Positions 26,706-35,537 of a stretch of 64,000 nucleotides of DNA are shown here, in pieces. The DNA lies in NCBI GenBank assembly GCA_963675055.2, contig CAXXJE010000002.1, forward strand, positions 2,852,001 to 2,916,000, read 5' to 3'. The position numbers and the translations under genes were made by a program. How positions within the stretch are numbered: position 1 is the stretch's first letter; each line of letters starts with the position of its first letter. The notes below the pieces were generated by a model. The model had not been told where the DNA came from, made no database searches, and saw only the letters and a program-made list of their open reading frames with translations. The stretch is from PGYT01 sp963675055. Its GTDB lineage: Bacteria; Bacteroidota; Ignavibacteria; Ignavibacteriales; Melioribacteraceae.

Positions 26706-27035
26706 GTGATTTTAAATATTTATCTGGTTATTGAGAATGGACTGGTGACGGAATTTAAAGCCAAAGCGTATGAAAGCGATGACGGAGATAAGGAAAAAAT
26801 CAGTTTCCTTAAATCTCATGCCAGAGAGGATTATAAGTCGGCTTTCAAATTTGATGCACCGGTTAGCAGTAACTCGGAATTTATGCCTTATAATAAATTC
26901 GCAAAACTGGAATCACGGGGTATGCATTTCCATTTATTCGAGGAAATATTCCGGAAATTCGATGTACCGGAGAATCCGTTGATCTGTGTAACTCCGGTTG
27001 TTGACGGCGAAATTTACGCACAGGATGTTGAGTAG
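26706..27035 (+). CDS. Small conserved-looking cytosolic protein, unknown function
   Basis: The frame encodes about 109 soluble, acidic residues (VIENGLVTEFKAKAYESDDG near the start) with no signal peptide or known motif. The only canonical start is GTG 26706, but the clear Shine-Dalgarno AGGAG (26681-26685) is about 20 bases upstream of it. At normal spacing that site faces ATC (26691, 26694) or ATT (26697) in the same frame, so the true start may be a rare ATT or ATC codon. The gene sits between the membrane protein and transketolase, 25 bases before the latter's ATG, and is probably translated in the same message. Confidence 0.55.
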   Translation: MILNIYLVIENGLVTEFKAKAYESDDGDKEKISFLKSHAREDYKSAFKFDAPVSSNSEFMPYNKFAKLESRGMHFHLFEEIFRKFDVPENPLICVTPVVDGEIYAQDVE

Positions 27036-27060
27036 AAATTTTTTTTTAAAAGGAGATAAA

Positions 27061-29058
27061 ATGAGTAAATCAATTCAGGAATTATCAGTCGACACGATTC
27101 GATTACTTGCAGTTGACGGTGTTCAGAAGGCGAATTCGGGCCATCCCGGTATGCCGATGGGCTGTGCACCGATAGCGTACCTGCTTTATTCAAAAGTAAT
27201 GAAGCATAATCCGGCAAATCCGGGCTGGTGGAATAGAGACAGGTTCATATTATCCGCCGGACACGGCAGTATGCTGTTATACAGTATTCTTCATTTAACC
27301 GGCTATGATGTTTCTCTTGAAGATCTGCAGAGCTTCAGGCAGTGGGAAAGTAAAACAGCCGGTCACCCGGAATACGGCGCTATTGCCGGTATTGAAACAA
27401 CTACCGGACCGCTTGGTCAGGGTTTCACAAATGCTATCGGTATGGCTGCCGCTCAGGCGTTTATGGCTGCCAAGTTTAACAAGGATGATGTAAAGTTATT
27501 TGATCACTTTATTTACGGTATATGCAGCGATGGCGACTTGATGGAAGGTGTGTCTCATGAAGCAGCTTCATTTGCCGGACATAACAAACTCGGTAAAGTT
27601 ATTTTCTATTATGATAATAACAAGATAACTATCGATGGTGATCTGTCGCTGTCAATGTCAGAAGATGTCGGTAAAAGATTTGAAGCTTACGGCTGGCATG
27701 TTCAGCACGTTGATAATGTTAATGATCTGGAGCAGCTTGAGAAAGCCGCTTTAAATGCGCAGCTGATTGCTGATAAACCGTCCCTGATAATTACTAATAC
27801 AGTGATTGGCTTTGGCAGTCCGAATAAAAAAGGAACCTCAGGTGTGCATGGAGCTCCTCTCGGAGAGGACGAAGTTAAATTGACCAAACAGTTTTTCGGA
27901 TTCCCGGAAAATAAAACGTTTTACGTACCTGAAGAAGTTGCTGAACATTTCGAAGAAATTAAATCAGGATACGCAGCTTCCGAAGCAGAGTGGAATAAGG
28001 TGTTTGATGAATACAAGTCGAAGTATCCGGAAGATGCAGAACTGTTAACAAAGGTTATGGCTGGAGACTTCGGAAAAGACTGGATTGAATATTTACCGAA
28101 CTTTGACAATTATGAAGAAGCTGTTCCAACCCGTTCAGCATCTGGAAAAGTCCTGAATGCGATAGGCGAGCATATACCTACTTTATTCGGTGGTTCAGCA
28201 GATCTTACTCCGTCGAACAATACCCAGGTAAAAACATTTGCGGACTTTTCACCGGATGATTATTCAGGACGCTACGTACGTTATGGTATCCGTGAACACT
28301 CTATGGCCAGCATGATGAACGGTATGGCTATGTACGGAGGCATGATTCCTTACGGCGGCACTTTCCTTGTATTTTCCGATTATCTTCGTCCGGCAATCAG
28401 GATTGCATCTATGTCACATGTTAAACCGATATACGTGTTCACGCATGACAGTATCGGACTCGGTGAAGATGGTCCTACTCATCAGCCTGTCGAGCACTTT
28501 GCAGCTTTAAGGTCTATTCCGGGTGTTGTAGTTTTAAGACCCGCAGATGCAAATGAAACGGTTTATTCATGGAAATATGCGATTGAGCATAAGGGCGGAC
28601 CAGTAGCAATTTTACTTACGCGTCAGAAACTCCCGGTAATTGACAGGAATAAATTTACGGCAGCTTCTGAAGTTGAAAAGGGTGCATATATATTGAAAAA
28701 TACAGACGGCACTCCGGATGCAATTCTTATGGCGAGCGGTTCCGAGGTTTATCTTGCATTAGATGCAGCGGAAAAACTTGATTCCGAAGGTATTAAAACG
28801 AGAGTTGTTAGTTTCCCTAGCTGGGAATTGTATGAGAAACAATCGGCTGAGTATAAAGAAAAAGTGCTGCCGAAAGAAGTTAAGGTTAGAGTTTCCATTG
28901 AAGCAGCAGTCGAATTCGGCTGGTCGAAATATACCGGTGACGGCGGCGCTTCAATTAGTCTCGACAGATTCGGTGCCTCGGCACCATTCAAAACTCTGTT
29001 CGAAAACTTCGGCTTTACGGTTGAGAATATTATCGCGAAGACTAAAGAACTTATGTAG
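27061..29058 (+). CDS. tkt: Transketolase
   Basis: The product has 665 residues, full length for the family. It transfers two-carbon ketol units between sugar phosphates in the non-oxidative pentose phosphate pathway, using thiamine diphosphate and Mg2+. The N-terminal domain opens with LAVDGVQKANSGHPGMPMG; the cofactor motif GDGDLMEG leads on to DNNKITIDG; the middle domain has GGSADLTPSN, YVRYGIREHSM and EDGPTHQPVEH. AAGGAG a few bases upstream fixes ATG 27061. The frame is open further upstream but without a fitting start. A strong hairpin follows the stop. It would feed pentose or glucose carbon from the neighbouring glycan enzymes into central metabolism. Confidence 0.98.
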   Translation: MSKSIQELSVDTIRLLAVDGVQKANSGHPGMPMGCAPIAYLLYSKVMKHNPANPGWWNRDRFILSAGHGSMLLYSILHLTGYDVSLEDLQSFRQWESKTAGHPEYGAIAGIETTTGPLGQGFTNAIGMAAAQAFMAAKFNKDDVKLFDHFIYGICSDGDLMEGVSHEAASFAGHNKLGKVIFYYDNNKITIDGDLSLSMSEDVGKRFEAYGWHVQHVDNVNDLEQLEKAALNAQLIADKPSLIITNTVIGFGSPNKKGTSGVHGAPLGEDEVKLTKQFFGFPENKTFYVPEEVAEHFEEIKSGYAASEAEWNKVFDEYKSKYPEDAELLTKVMAGDFGKDWIEYLPNFDNYEEAVPTRSASGKVLNAIGEHIPTLFGGSADLTPSNNTQVKTFADFSPDDYSGRYVRYGIREHSMASMMNGMAMYGGMIPYGGTFLVFSDYLRPAIRIASMSHVKPIYVFTHDSIGLGEDGPTHQPVEHFAALRSIPGVVVLRPADANETVYSWKYAIEHKGGPVAILLTRQKLPVIDRNKFTAASEVEKGAYILKNTDGTPDAILMASGSEVYLALDAAEKLDSEGIKTRVVSFPSWELYEKQSAEYKEKVLPKEVKVRVSIEAAVEFGWSKYTGDGGASISLDRFGASAPFKTLFENFGFTVENIIAKTKELM

Positions 29059-29077
29059 TCAGACGTTTAGTAAATTA

Positions 29078-29116
29078 AATAAAGCGGAGAAGCCTTTAAC
29101 ACTTCTCCGCTTTATT
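29078..29116. terminator. Bidirectional intrinsic terminator between tkt and the amylase gene
   Basis: A perfect 15-base-pair inverted repeat: AATAAAGCGGAGAAG (29078-29092) and CTTCTCCGCTTTATT (29102-29116), with a 9-base loop. T-rich sequence follows on both strands (GTTTTATTT on plus; A-rich flank on the other side). It lies just past both convergent stops and would end transcription from both genes. Confidence 0.9.
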
Positions 29117-29119
29117 GTT

Positions 29120-31462
29120 TTATTTAAGCAACATCATCCTGCCCGATCTCACTTCATCATTGTAAGTTAACCTGTAGATGTAAACACCGCTTGTTACATT
29201 CCCTGCATTCCAGGTTATGTTATGTTTTCCTCCGGATTGGAATCCATTAAAAAGTGTTTCAATCTTTTGACCTAGTGAGTTATATATCGTTATATCTATA
29301 TGACCGTTTTCCGGAATTGAATAACTGATATTAGTTGTGGGATTAAAAGGATTTGGATAGTTTTGATCGAGGTTAAACTCAGTAGGCAGTTGGGATTTGG
29401 GATTAGTCTGTCCCAATACCTGAGATTTAGACAAACTTACATAATCACTTTTCTTTACATATATCTTATAACCACGTGATGGTGCTGAGATCCAAACTCG
29501 TCCGTCGGAATAAACCTGTGTACTGTCGGTAGGATCAGCGGCGTTGTATAACATAGTATTTGCCCAATTTGAGTAGCCTGTTGGTGAACTGTCTACCCAC
29601 AAACCTTTCGTACTTGAATCGTGATTGTTAATTACAACGATAGCTCCATCCTTTGTACCGTTACCTTGTCTGCGTGCAATATAAACATTATAAGTATCAC
29701 CTGATGGATAGGGATTGCCATCCTGACTTAGTACTTTGAGGGATCCTCCGAGATAAGTATTTCTGACATCTATCAGGTAGTTGATGTCCGTTTGCAAGCT
29801 GCTGGGCGGAGTAACAGTTGTGTTGGTATCATGATTGTCGACCTGAGTGACGCCGTAATAATGATTGTAGAAAACACATGGTCGGCCTTCATGAGTAAGC
29901 ATGTAGGCATAAGCCATTTTCCAATCCTGCCATACCCACTTATCGCTTTCTTTTCCTGAGTCATGATTATCCAGGAAAGTCACAATAGATGTGCCGGGCA
30001 GCGCGTCACCGCTGTTGTTGCGCACCATTCCTGCATTGTTCAGCCAGGCCATATTAAAGTCGGATTGATTTTTATTACACATATCAGTCAGAGTAAATTT
30101 CAGCGGGAAATCGAACGCGTCTGCATCAGCACTATAGGAGGCTATTGTATTCACCCAGTCATTTATTACTCCTGCATTTCCCCAGTACTCGGCGACTATA
30201 AATCGCTGTGACCCGCCTAACAGTGGAAGGTTGTTGATCCATGCTGCTGCGAAAGATTCCTGAAAACCACGGACGAAATCAAGTCTGAATCCGTCGAAGT
30301 CGATTTCATCGGCCAGCCATTCACCCCAATCCTTTAATCTTGTCTGTACTGTTGTGCTGAATGTGTTTAGATCATTCCCGAACCATTTCGTATTTGTAAT
30401 AATTTCATCATTTGTACCTCCGTCACCAAGCCAGTCGCTACTGTCGACCGGGTGGAAATCGGAATATGTCCAGGAATAATTTGGCTCTCCCGTGCCGGTA
30501 TGAGTCACATAATCAATTCCCGTCACAGTAAGGGCTTGCAACGAAGTGGCTGCTAAATTGGTACTGTTATACCAGATCGCTTTCGGATAATATCCATTAA
30601 TTTGGTCGGCCCAGGCCCATTCCCATGGATTTGTGTTTTCCTTTCTGGCGATCAGTTTTATGATTATGTCATGAGATGAAGAAAGGGTAATTTTGTATTC
30701 ATCAATGTCAGATGAATTTTGAGCATGACCGCGTACGGTTCTTCCGGAGCCGGGGAAAACATTATAATACCCGCTGCCGTTATTAGGCTCGCTTTCCCAG
30801 GTATCCGTCCCGTTAGGACCTGCGTCCGTCCAGTCTATGAATACATCATAACCTCTTTGGGTATAATTGGCGCCCCAGTCTAATTCGTATCCTACAATTT
30901 GAATATAGTAATCACCGGCTGCTGCATTCTCGATTCGCCAGGTTATTTCATTTGTTGGATATGGTGTATGCTGAGACCCGTTTGTGTATGCTTCGTTGAA
31001 TACGTATGACTTTACAGCCGGATTAACTTCACGCTCAGATTCATCTCCGTAGATGTGATTGAGTATTATATCCGCATATACTTCAATGCCCTGGGTATGC
31101 ATAGCTGAAATCATTGAAGTCAGTTCCGAGCGACTTCCGAACCTGGTTTCTGTTGCGCCTTTTTGGTTGTAATTTCCCAGATCGTAATGATCAAATATTC
31201 CATAGCCCATATCCGAGATGCCCCAGTTCCCTTTAGAAGGGGAAGGAACCCAAATTCCGGTGAATCCGGCCGAACCTAATGCCGAGGCTTTGGAAGATAG
31301 CGTATCCCACCAAAAACCGTTGTTGCTCGATTCATCAACAGGTACATTCCAGTAAAATGCCTGCATCATTACGTCATCCTGCGCTTGAGTGTTTATAAAA
31401 TTTGTTAGCAATAGTGAAATTAAAATAACTACCGGGTAAAAATATTTCGATTTAGAACTCAT
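29120..31462 (-). CDS. Secreted GH13 alpha-amylase with inserted domain and T9SS sorting domain
   Basis: The product has 780 residues: a signal peptide (VVILISLLLTNFINTQAQ), a GH13 barrel and a T9SS tail (about 693-780, DQNYPNPFNPTTNISYSI). The four amylase regions are present: DIILNHIYG, GFRLDFVRG (nucleophile D395), FIVAEYWG (acid/base E425) and FLDNHDSGKE (D501). The opening MMQAFYWNVP and the D-E spacing of 30 are typical of bacterial liquefying alpha-amylases, which cut internal alpha-1,4 bonds of starch or glycogen. Between regions I and II the chain carries about 170 extra residues with a PPC-like beta segment (DIDEYKITLSSSHDI). AGGGGA 8 bases upstream supports ATG at 31462. It is predicted to be cell-surface attached or released by T9SS. 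Confidence 0.95.
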   Translation of the reverse strand: MSSKSKYFYPVVILISLLLTNFINTQAQDDVMMQAFYWNVPVDESSNNGFWWDTLSSKASALGSAGFTGIWVPSPSKGNWGISDMGYGIFDHYDLGNYNQKGATETRFGSRSELTSMISAMHTQGIEVYADIILNHIYGDESEREVNPAVKSYVFNEAYTNGSQHTPYPTNEITWRIENAAAGDYYIQIVGYELDWGANYTQRGYDVFIDWTDAGPNGTDTWESEPNNGSGYYNVFPGSGRTVRGHAQNSSDIDEYKITLSSSHDIIIKLIARKENTNPWEWAWADQINGYYPKAIWYNSTNLAATSLQALTVTGIDYVTHTGTGEPNYSWTYSDFHPVDSSDWLGDGGTNDEIITNTKWFGNDLNTFSTTVQTRLKDWGEWLADEIDFDGFRLDFVRGFQESFAAAWINNLPLLGGSQRFIVAEYWGNAGVINDWVNTIASYSADADAFDFPLKFTLTDMCNKNQSDFNMAWLNNAGMVRNNSGDALPGTSIVTFLDNHDSGKESDKWVWQDWKMAYAYMLTHEGRPCVFYNHYYGVTQVDNHDTNTTVTPPSSLQTDINYLIDVRNTYLGGSLKVLSQDGNPYPSGDTYNVYIARRQGNGTKDGAIVVINNHDSSTKGLWVDSSPTGYSNWANTMLYNAADPTDSTQVYSDGRVWISAPSRGYKIYVKKSDYVSLSKSQVLGQTNPKSQLPTEFNLDQNYPNPFNPTTNISYSIPENGHIDITIYNSLGQKIETLFNGFQSGGKHNITWNAGNVTSGVYIYRLTYNDEVRSGRMMLLK

Positions 31463-31612
31463 TGCTCGTTCCCCTATAATGTTGGTGGTTTATTTTGTTG
31501 TTTAGAATGATGAATAATGTTGAGTAGTTGGAAGTACCGGAGACGAAGAGAGAATCAGGAAATAATTCTGATCATTCTGATGAAAAATTAGCTTGAATGT
31601 CAAAAGAGATCA

Positions 31613-31672
31613 ACTACCCGATTAGATAGTTTACATGTTAAAAAATTCAAATTAATAGTAAAATACTACCCG
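31613..31672 (-). promoter_or_regulatory. Direct repeat ACTACCCG upstream of the amylase gene
   Basis: ACTACCCG occurs at 31613-31620 and again at 31665-31672, exactly 52 bases apart (about five helical turns), 150-210 bases upstream of the amylase start on the minus strand. An inverted GGTAG lies at 31681-31685. The arrangement suggests a regulator binding two phased sites, but no regulator gene is adjacent and no promoter boxes were recognised. Confidence 0.3.
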
Positions 31673-31711
31673 TTTGAATAGGTAGCGTGACGGACTGAAG
31701 AAATTATTTGT

Positions 31712-32326
31712 CTAGAATAAATATTTAATAAGTACGAAGCCGCCGATTAATAGGACTGTAAAGGCGATCGCGAGCCAGTTGAAATACTTGTCGATAAACT
31801 CTTTTATCTGATCCCCGAATTTCCAAATGAGAAACGTAACTAGGAAGAACCGTCCGGCCCTGCTGATTACGGAGGCAACAATAAACATTGGGAGGCTTAT
31901 AAGAAATGCACCGCCTGTAATTGTAAATACTTTGTAAGGAATAGGAGTGAAGCCTGCAGTGAAAATTATCCAGAAATTCCATTCGTCATATAAAATTTGA
32001 ACATCCTTGAATAATTCCTGGGAGAAACCTGGTACTTTATCGAAGAAAAACATTGCGACCGAGGAAAATTCACCCGGTACATTCCACCAAAGGAAATAAC
32101 CGATTGCATAACCAAGCAGTGCGCCTGTTACAGAACCTAATGTACAATTCAATGCAAATTTGAAAGCTTTTTTTCTGGCGCCGAGAACCAAGGCTATTAA
32201 TAGAGCGTCCGGTGGAATCGGGAAAAAGGAAGCTTCGGCAAATGCCAGAATAAATAGTGCGACCGGGCCGTAAGGCGTTTCGGCCCAATGCAGAACCCAA
32301 TCATACAGCTTCCTTATAGCTTTCAT
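31712..32326 (-). CDS. DedA/VTT-domain (YqaA-like) inner-membrane protein
   Basis: This 204-residue polytopic protein has the VTT-domain features AEASFFPIPPD in the first re-entrant segment and AGFTPIPYKVFTITGG followed by SRAGRFF in the second half. The family (DedA, YqaA, SNARE-associated) is linked to lipid-carrier flipping and envelope maintenance; the short form here is closest to YqaA. GGGAG lies about 4 bases upstream of ATG. It stands alone on the minus strand, divergent from the acyltransferase gene. Confidence 0.9.
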   Translation of the reverse strand: MKAIRKLYDWVLHWAETPYGPVALFILAFAEASFFPIPPDALLIALVLGARKKAFKFALNCTLGSVTGALLGYAIGYFLWWNVPGEFSSVAMFFFDKVPGFSQELFKDVQILYDEWNFWIIFTAGFTPIPYKVFTITGGAFLISLPMFIVASVISRAGRFFLVTFLIWKFGDQIKEFIDKYFNWLAIAFTVLLIGGFVLIKYLF

Positions 32327-32443
32327 CTTACTCCCTGATTAATTGAAAGCGAAGATATGAATTAAAATCCTAACGAAAAAATTTTTATTCTAACGATATA
32401 AGCAATAAATTTGAGCATCACCAATTATAATGGATATACTACT

Positions 32444-33568
32444 ATGCCCGAATCCAAATCCCAAAGATTAATATCGCTTGATGTATTCAGAGGAATTACA
32501 ATTGCCGGAATGATACTTGTAAATAATCCGGGAACATGGGGAGATATTTATCCGGCCCTTCGTCATGCAGAATGGAACGGCTGCACTCCGACGGATCTTA
32601 TATTTCCTTTCTTTCTTTTTATCGTCGGTGTTGCAATAACGTTTTCGCTCGGTAAAAGAAAAGAAAGAGGGGACGACCAGACCAAACTTATATTCCAGAT
32701 ATTCAGAAGAAGCGCTCTTCTTTTTCTTCTCGGACTAATTCTTGCCGGATTCCCTTATTTCAATCTATCGACAATTAGAATTCCCGGAGTGTTGCAAAGA
32801 ATTGCAGTCGTCTATTTTATATCGTCATTTATTTTTCTTAAGTCTAGCCTCAGGACACAGGGAATTCTTGCGGGAGCATTCCTGCTTATTTACTGGGGAC
32901 TGATGTCGTTAATTCCTGTTCCGGGGCACGGTCCTGCTAATCTTGAGCCGACAACGAATCTGGCTGCCTGGTTTGATAATCTTCTGCTAAGCGGTCATAT
33001 GTGGAGCGCAAAAAAGGTCTGGGATCCGGAAGGTATACTTAGCACTATCCCGGCAATTTCAACAGGACTTACCGGTGTATTAACCGGACACTGGTTAAAA
33101 TCGGGTAAAGATAAAATTACTAAAACAGTTTGGATGCTAATTGCGGGCAACCTGCTTATGGTGCTTGGTTACGTATGGGATATGTGGTTCCCGATGAACA
33201 AGAGTATTTGGACGAGTTCATATGTCGCTTATACTTCAGGTCTCGCATTAAATTTCCTTGCGGTCTGCTACTGGTTTATTGATGTGCAGGGTTATAAAAA
33301 ATGGGCGCTTCCATTTATTGTCTACGGTATGAACGCGATAACAGTTTTCTTCATGTCGGGTATAATCGGAAGACTAATGTCTTCTATGATCAAGGTGACT
33401 GACGCTGCCGGCAGCGAGGTCAGTTTGAAAACGTATTTATTCAGTAATCTCTTTCTTTCATGGCTTGATCCGATAAATGCCAGTCTGCTATGGGCAATAA
33501 CCTATGTTCTTATCTGGCTGGGACTAATGTGGATTCTTTACACAAAGAAAATATTCATTAAAGTTTAG
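32444..33568 (+). CDS. NagX/DUF5009-like membrane acyltransferase (heparan-alpha-glucosaminide N-acetyltransferase family)
   Basis: The product has about 374 residues and around ten membrane segments. It begins RLISLDVFRGITIAGMILVN and continues with GCTPTDLIFPFFLFIVGVAI, the signature of the HGSNAT/NagX/YeiB-like group. Human HGSNAT moves an acetyl group across the membrane onto glucosamine ends; bacterial NagX genes sit in chitin and N-acetylglucosamine loci. Substrate here is unknown. ATG 32444 precedes the conserved start; a TTG 33 bases upstream in frame is less likely. Confidence 0.88.
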   Translation: MPESKSQRLISLDVFRGITIAGMILVNNPGTWGDIYPALRHAEWNGCTPTDLIFPFFLFIVGVAITFSLGKRKERGDDQTKLIFQIFRRSALLFLLGLILAGFPYFNLSTIRIPGVLQRIAVVYFISSFIFLKSSLRTQGILAGAFLLIYWGLMSLIPVPGHGPANLEPTTNLAAWFDNLLLSGHMWSAKKVWDPEGILSTIPAISTGLTGVLTGHWLKSGKDKITKTVWMLIAGNLLMVLGYVWDMWFPMNKSIWTSSYVAYTSGLALNFLAVCYWFIDVQGYKKWALPFIVYGMNAITVFFMSGIIGRLMSSMIKVTDAAGSEVSLKTYLFSNLFLSWLDPINASLLWAITYVLIWLGLMWILYTKKIFIKV

Positions 33569-33654
33569 AAGAAATTGACGCGCGTAAAACGGTTTGTTGC
33601 TTTTTAGCGGACCTACAATTATTTTCAAGTATCATATAAAAACAGGAGAGAGGG

Positions 33655-35478
33655 ATGGCTGTTCTGAAACCGTTTCAAACCATACCGGAAATGTTCGAGT
33701 ATATTACTCATGATTTCGGTGTAACTCAAACCAAGCCGGTACTTCAGCACAAAATCGATGGTAAGTATGTCGATATCGGCTATAAGGAATTGTATGAAAC
33801 AACCGAACGCTTTGCCCATGGCTTAACTTCAATGGGTGTAAAGCGCGGTGATAAAATTGCTATCATTTCCGAAAACAGGCCTGAATGGGTTTACTCGGAT
33901 ATGGCCATACTCGGTCTCGGCGCAATTGATGTGCCATTGTATCCTATTGTTACTGCCGATACGATTGAATTTATTTTAAACAATTCAGAATCGGTTGGTA
34001 TTATTGTTTCTACTCAGTTTCAGCTTAATAAAGTATTGAAGATTAAGAATAAATGTAAGTCCCTTCAATTTGTTGTCGCTATGAATAATGTTGACTCTGC
34101 AGATGGCACTTCAATTTTAAATTTTGAGTCAATCCTTCAAAAGGGAGATGAGTACAAGCAGGAGAATTCAAATCTTTTTAAGGATAATCTCTCTCTTACA
34201 AAACCTGATGATCTTTGTACAATAATTTATACTTCCGGGACTACAGGCGAACCAAAAGGTGTTATGCTCACTCACGGAAATATCATTTCAAACGTGTTGG
34301 CTGCGCACGAAGCATTCGATTTCGGACAAACTGATACATTCTTATCGTTCCTGCCGTTATGTCATATTTTCGAACGTATGGCTGGTTATTATACCGCTTT
34401 TTCTGGTGGTTGTACTATTGCTTACGCAGAGGGAATTGAAAAGATCGCTACCAACATGGTTGAAGTTAAACCGACAATAATAACCGCCGTTCCACGCCTC
34501 TTCGAAAGGATGTATTCCAGGATAATGAAGAACGTTGAAAGTCAGCCGGAGAAAAAACAGAAGATTTTCCATTGGGCGCTTGGTATTGGAATGAAATATA
34601 TGGAGCTCAAAAGAAACCGGGAAACAATACCGATTTCATTGTCCCTAAAACATAAAGCGGCAGACAAACTTGTGTTTAAAAAGCTGCGTGAGCGAACGGG
34701 AGGAAGTATAAGGTTCGTTGTTTCAGGTGGTGCAGCGCTCCCTCGCGATCTGGGATATTTCTTTGAAGCGGTGGGACTGCTCATTATAGAAGGATACGGA
34801 CTTACTGAATCTTCGCCGGTAATTGCTGCAAACAGGCTGAACGATTATAAGTTCGGCACAGTTGGTAAACCGATGAACGGTGTTGAAATTAAAATTGCCA
34901 AGGATGGTGAAATCCTCGCAAATGGACCGAATATTATGCAGGGATACTACAGGAACAAGAAAGAAACCGAAGCAGTATTAAAAGACGGCTGGCTTCATAC
35001 CGGCGATATCGGTGTATTTGATGCAGAGGGTTTTTTACTAATAACAGACAGGAAGAAACATCTCTTTAAAACTTCCGGGGGAAAATATGTTGCGCCCACA
35101 CCGATAGAAAGCATGTTCCTTGCAAGTAAATATATAGACCAGTTTGTTATTATCGGCGACAGGCGAATGTTTATAACTGCTCTTATTGTCCCGGACTTCG
35201 AGGCGATCCAGGAATTTGCAGATGCTAACAGGATACATTACAACGATCCGAAGGAGTTGGTCAATACTAAGCAGGTTTATGAACTGCTTCAAAAGGAACT
35301 CGGACAGTTCCAGAAGAAACTTGCTGCATACGAGAAAATAAGGAAGTTTACAGTTCTGGAAAAACCGTTCACGATTGAAGACGGATCCATGACTCCTTCA
35401 CTCAAGCTTAAAAGGAAAGTTATTGAGGAAAGGTACTCGGATCTGATAGATGAAATGTATCAGGGACTTGATAAGTAA
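33655..35478 (+). CDS. Long-chain acyl-CoA synthetase (AMP-binding)
   Basis: This 607-residue ANL-superfamily enzyme activates a fatty acid with ATP and CoA. The P-loop IIYTSGTTGEPKGVMLTHGN is intact, followed by GYGLTESSPVIAANR, the adenine/AMP aspartate in WLHTGDIG and the hinge DRKKHLFKTSGGKYVAP. The order and length match FadD15-type synthetases. AGGAGAGAGG directly upstream supports ATG 33655. It ends before a strong terminator hairpin. It could serve beta-oxidation or lipid recycling. Confidence 0.95.
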   Translation: MAVLKPFQTIPEMFEYITHDFGVTQTKPVLQHKIDGKYVDIGYKELYETTERFAHGLTSMGVKRGDKIAIISENRPEWVYSDMAILGLGAIDVPLYPIVTADTIEFILNNSESVGIIVSTQFQLNKVLKIKNKCKSLQFVVAMNNVDSADGTSILNFESILQKGDEYKQENSNLFKDNLSLTKPDDLCTIIYTSGTTGEPKGVMLTHGNIISNVLAAHEAFDFGQTDTFLSFLPLCHIFERMAGYYTAFSGGCTIAYAEGIEKIATNMVEVKPTIITAVPRLFERMYSRIMKNVESQPEKKQKIFHWALGIGMKYMELKRNRETIPISLSLKHKAADKLVFKKLRERTGGSIRFVVSGGAALPRDLGYFFEAVGLLIIEGYGLTESSPVIAANRLNDYKFGTVGKPMNGVEIKIAKDGEILANGPNIMQGYYRNKKETEAVLKDGWLHTGDIGVFDAEGFLLITDRKKHLFKTSGGKYVAPTPIESMFLASKYIDQFVIIGDRRMFITALIVPDFEAIQEFADANRIHYNDPKELVNTKQVYELLQKELGQFQKKLAAYEKIRKFTVLEKPFTIEDGSMTPSLKLKRKVIEERYSDLIDEMYQGLDK

Positions 35479-35508
35479 CCGGAACTTGAATTTATAAATA
35501 TTGGAGAT

Positions 35509-35534
35509 ACCCGGGTTCTGAGCCCGGGTTTTTT
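35509..35534 (+). terminator. Intrinsic terminator abutting the start codon of the next gene
   Basis: ACCCGGG (35509-35515) pairs with CCCGGGT (35523-35529) around a 7-base loop, followed by a run of six T (35529-35534). It ends the acyl-CoA synthetase message. Unusually, only three bases separate the T run from the ATG of the HAD gene at 35538, and GGAG (35503-35506) lies on the other side of the stem. Confidence 0.85.
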
Positions 35535-35537
35535 ATT

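Noticed and set aside
27912..27927. TAAAACGTTTTA palindrome inside tkt, similar to the 16892 site
   Set aside because: It is within coding sequence for a conserved region, differs in spacing and is probably a chance effect of codons.
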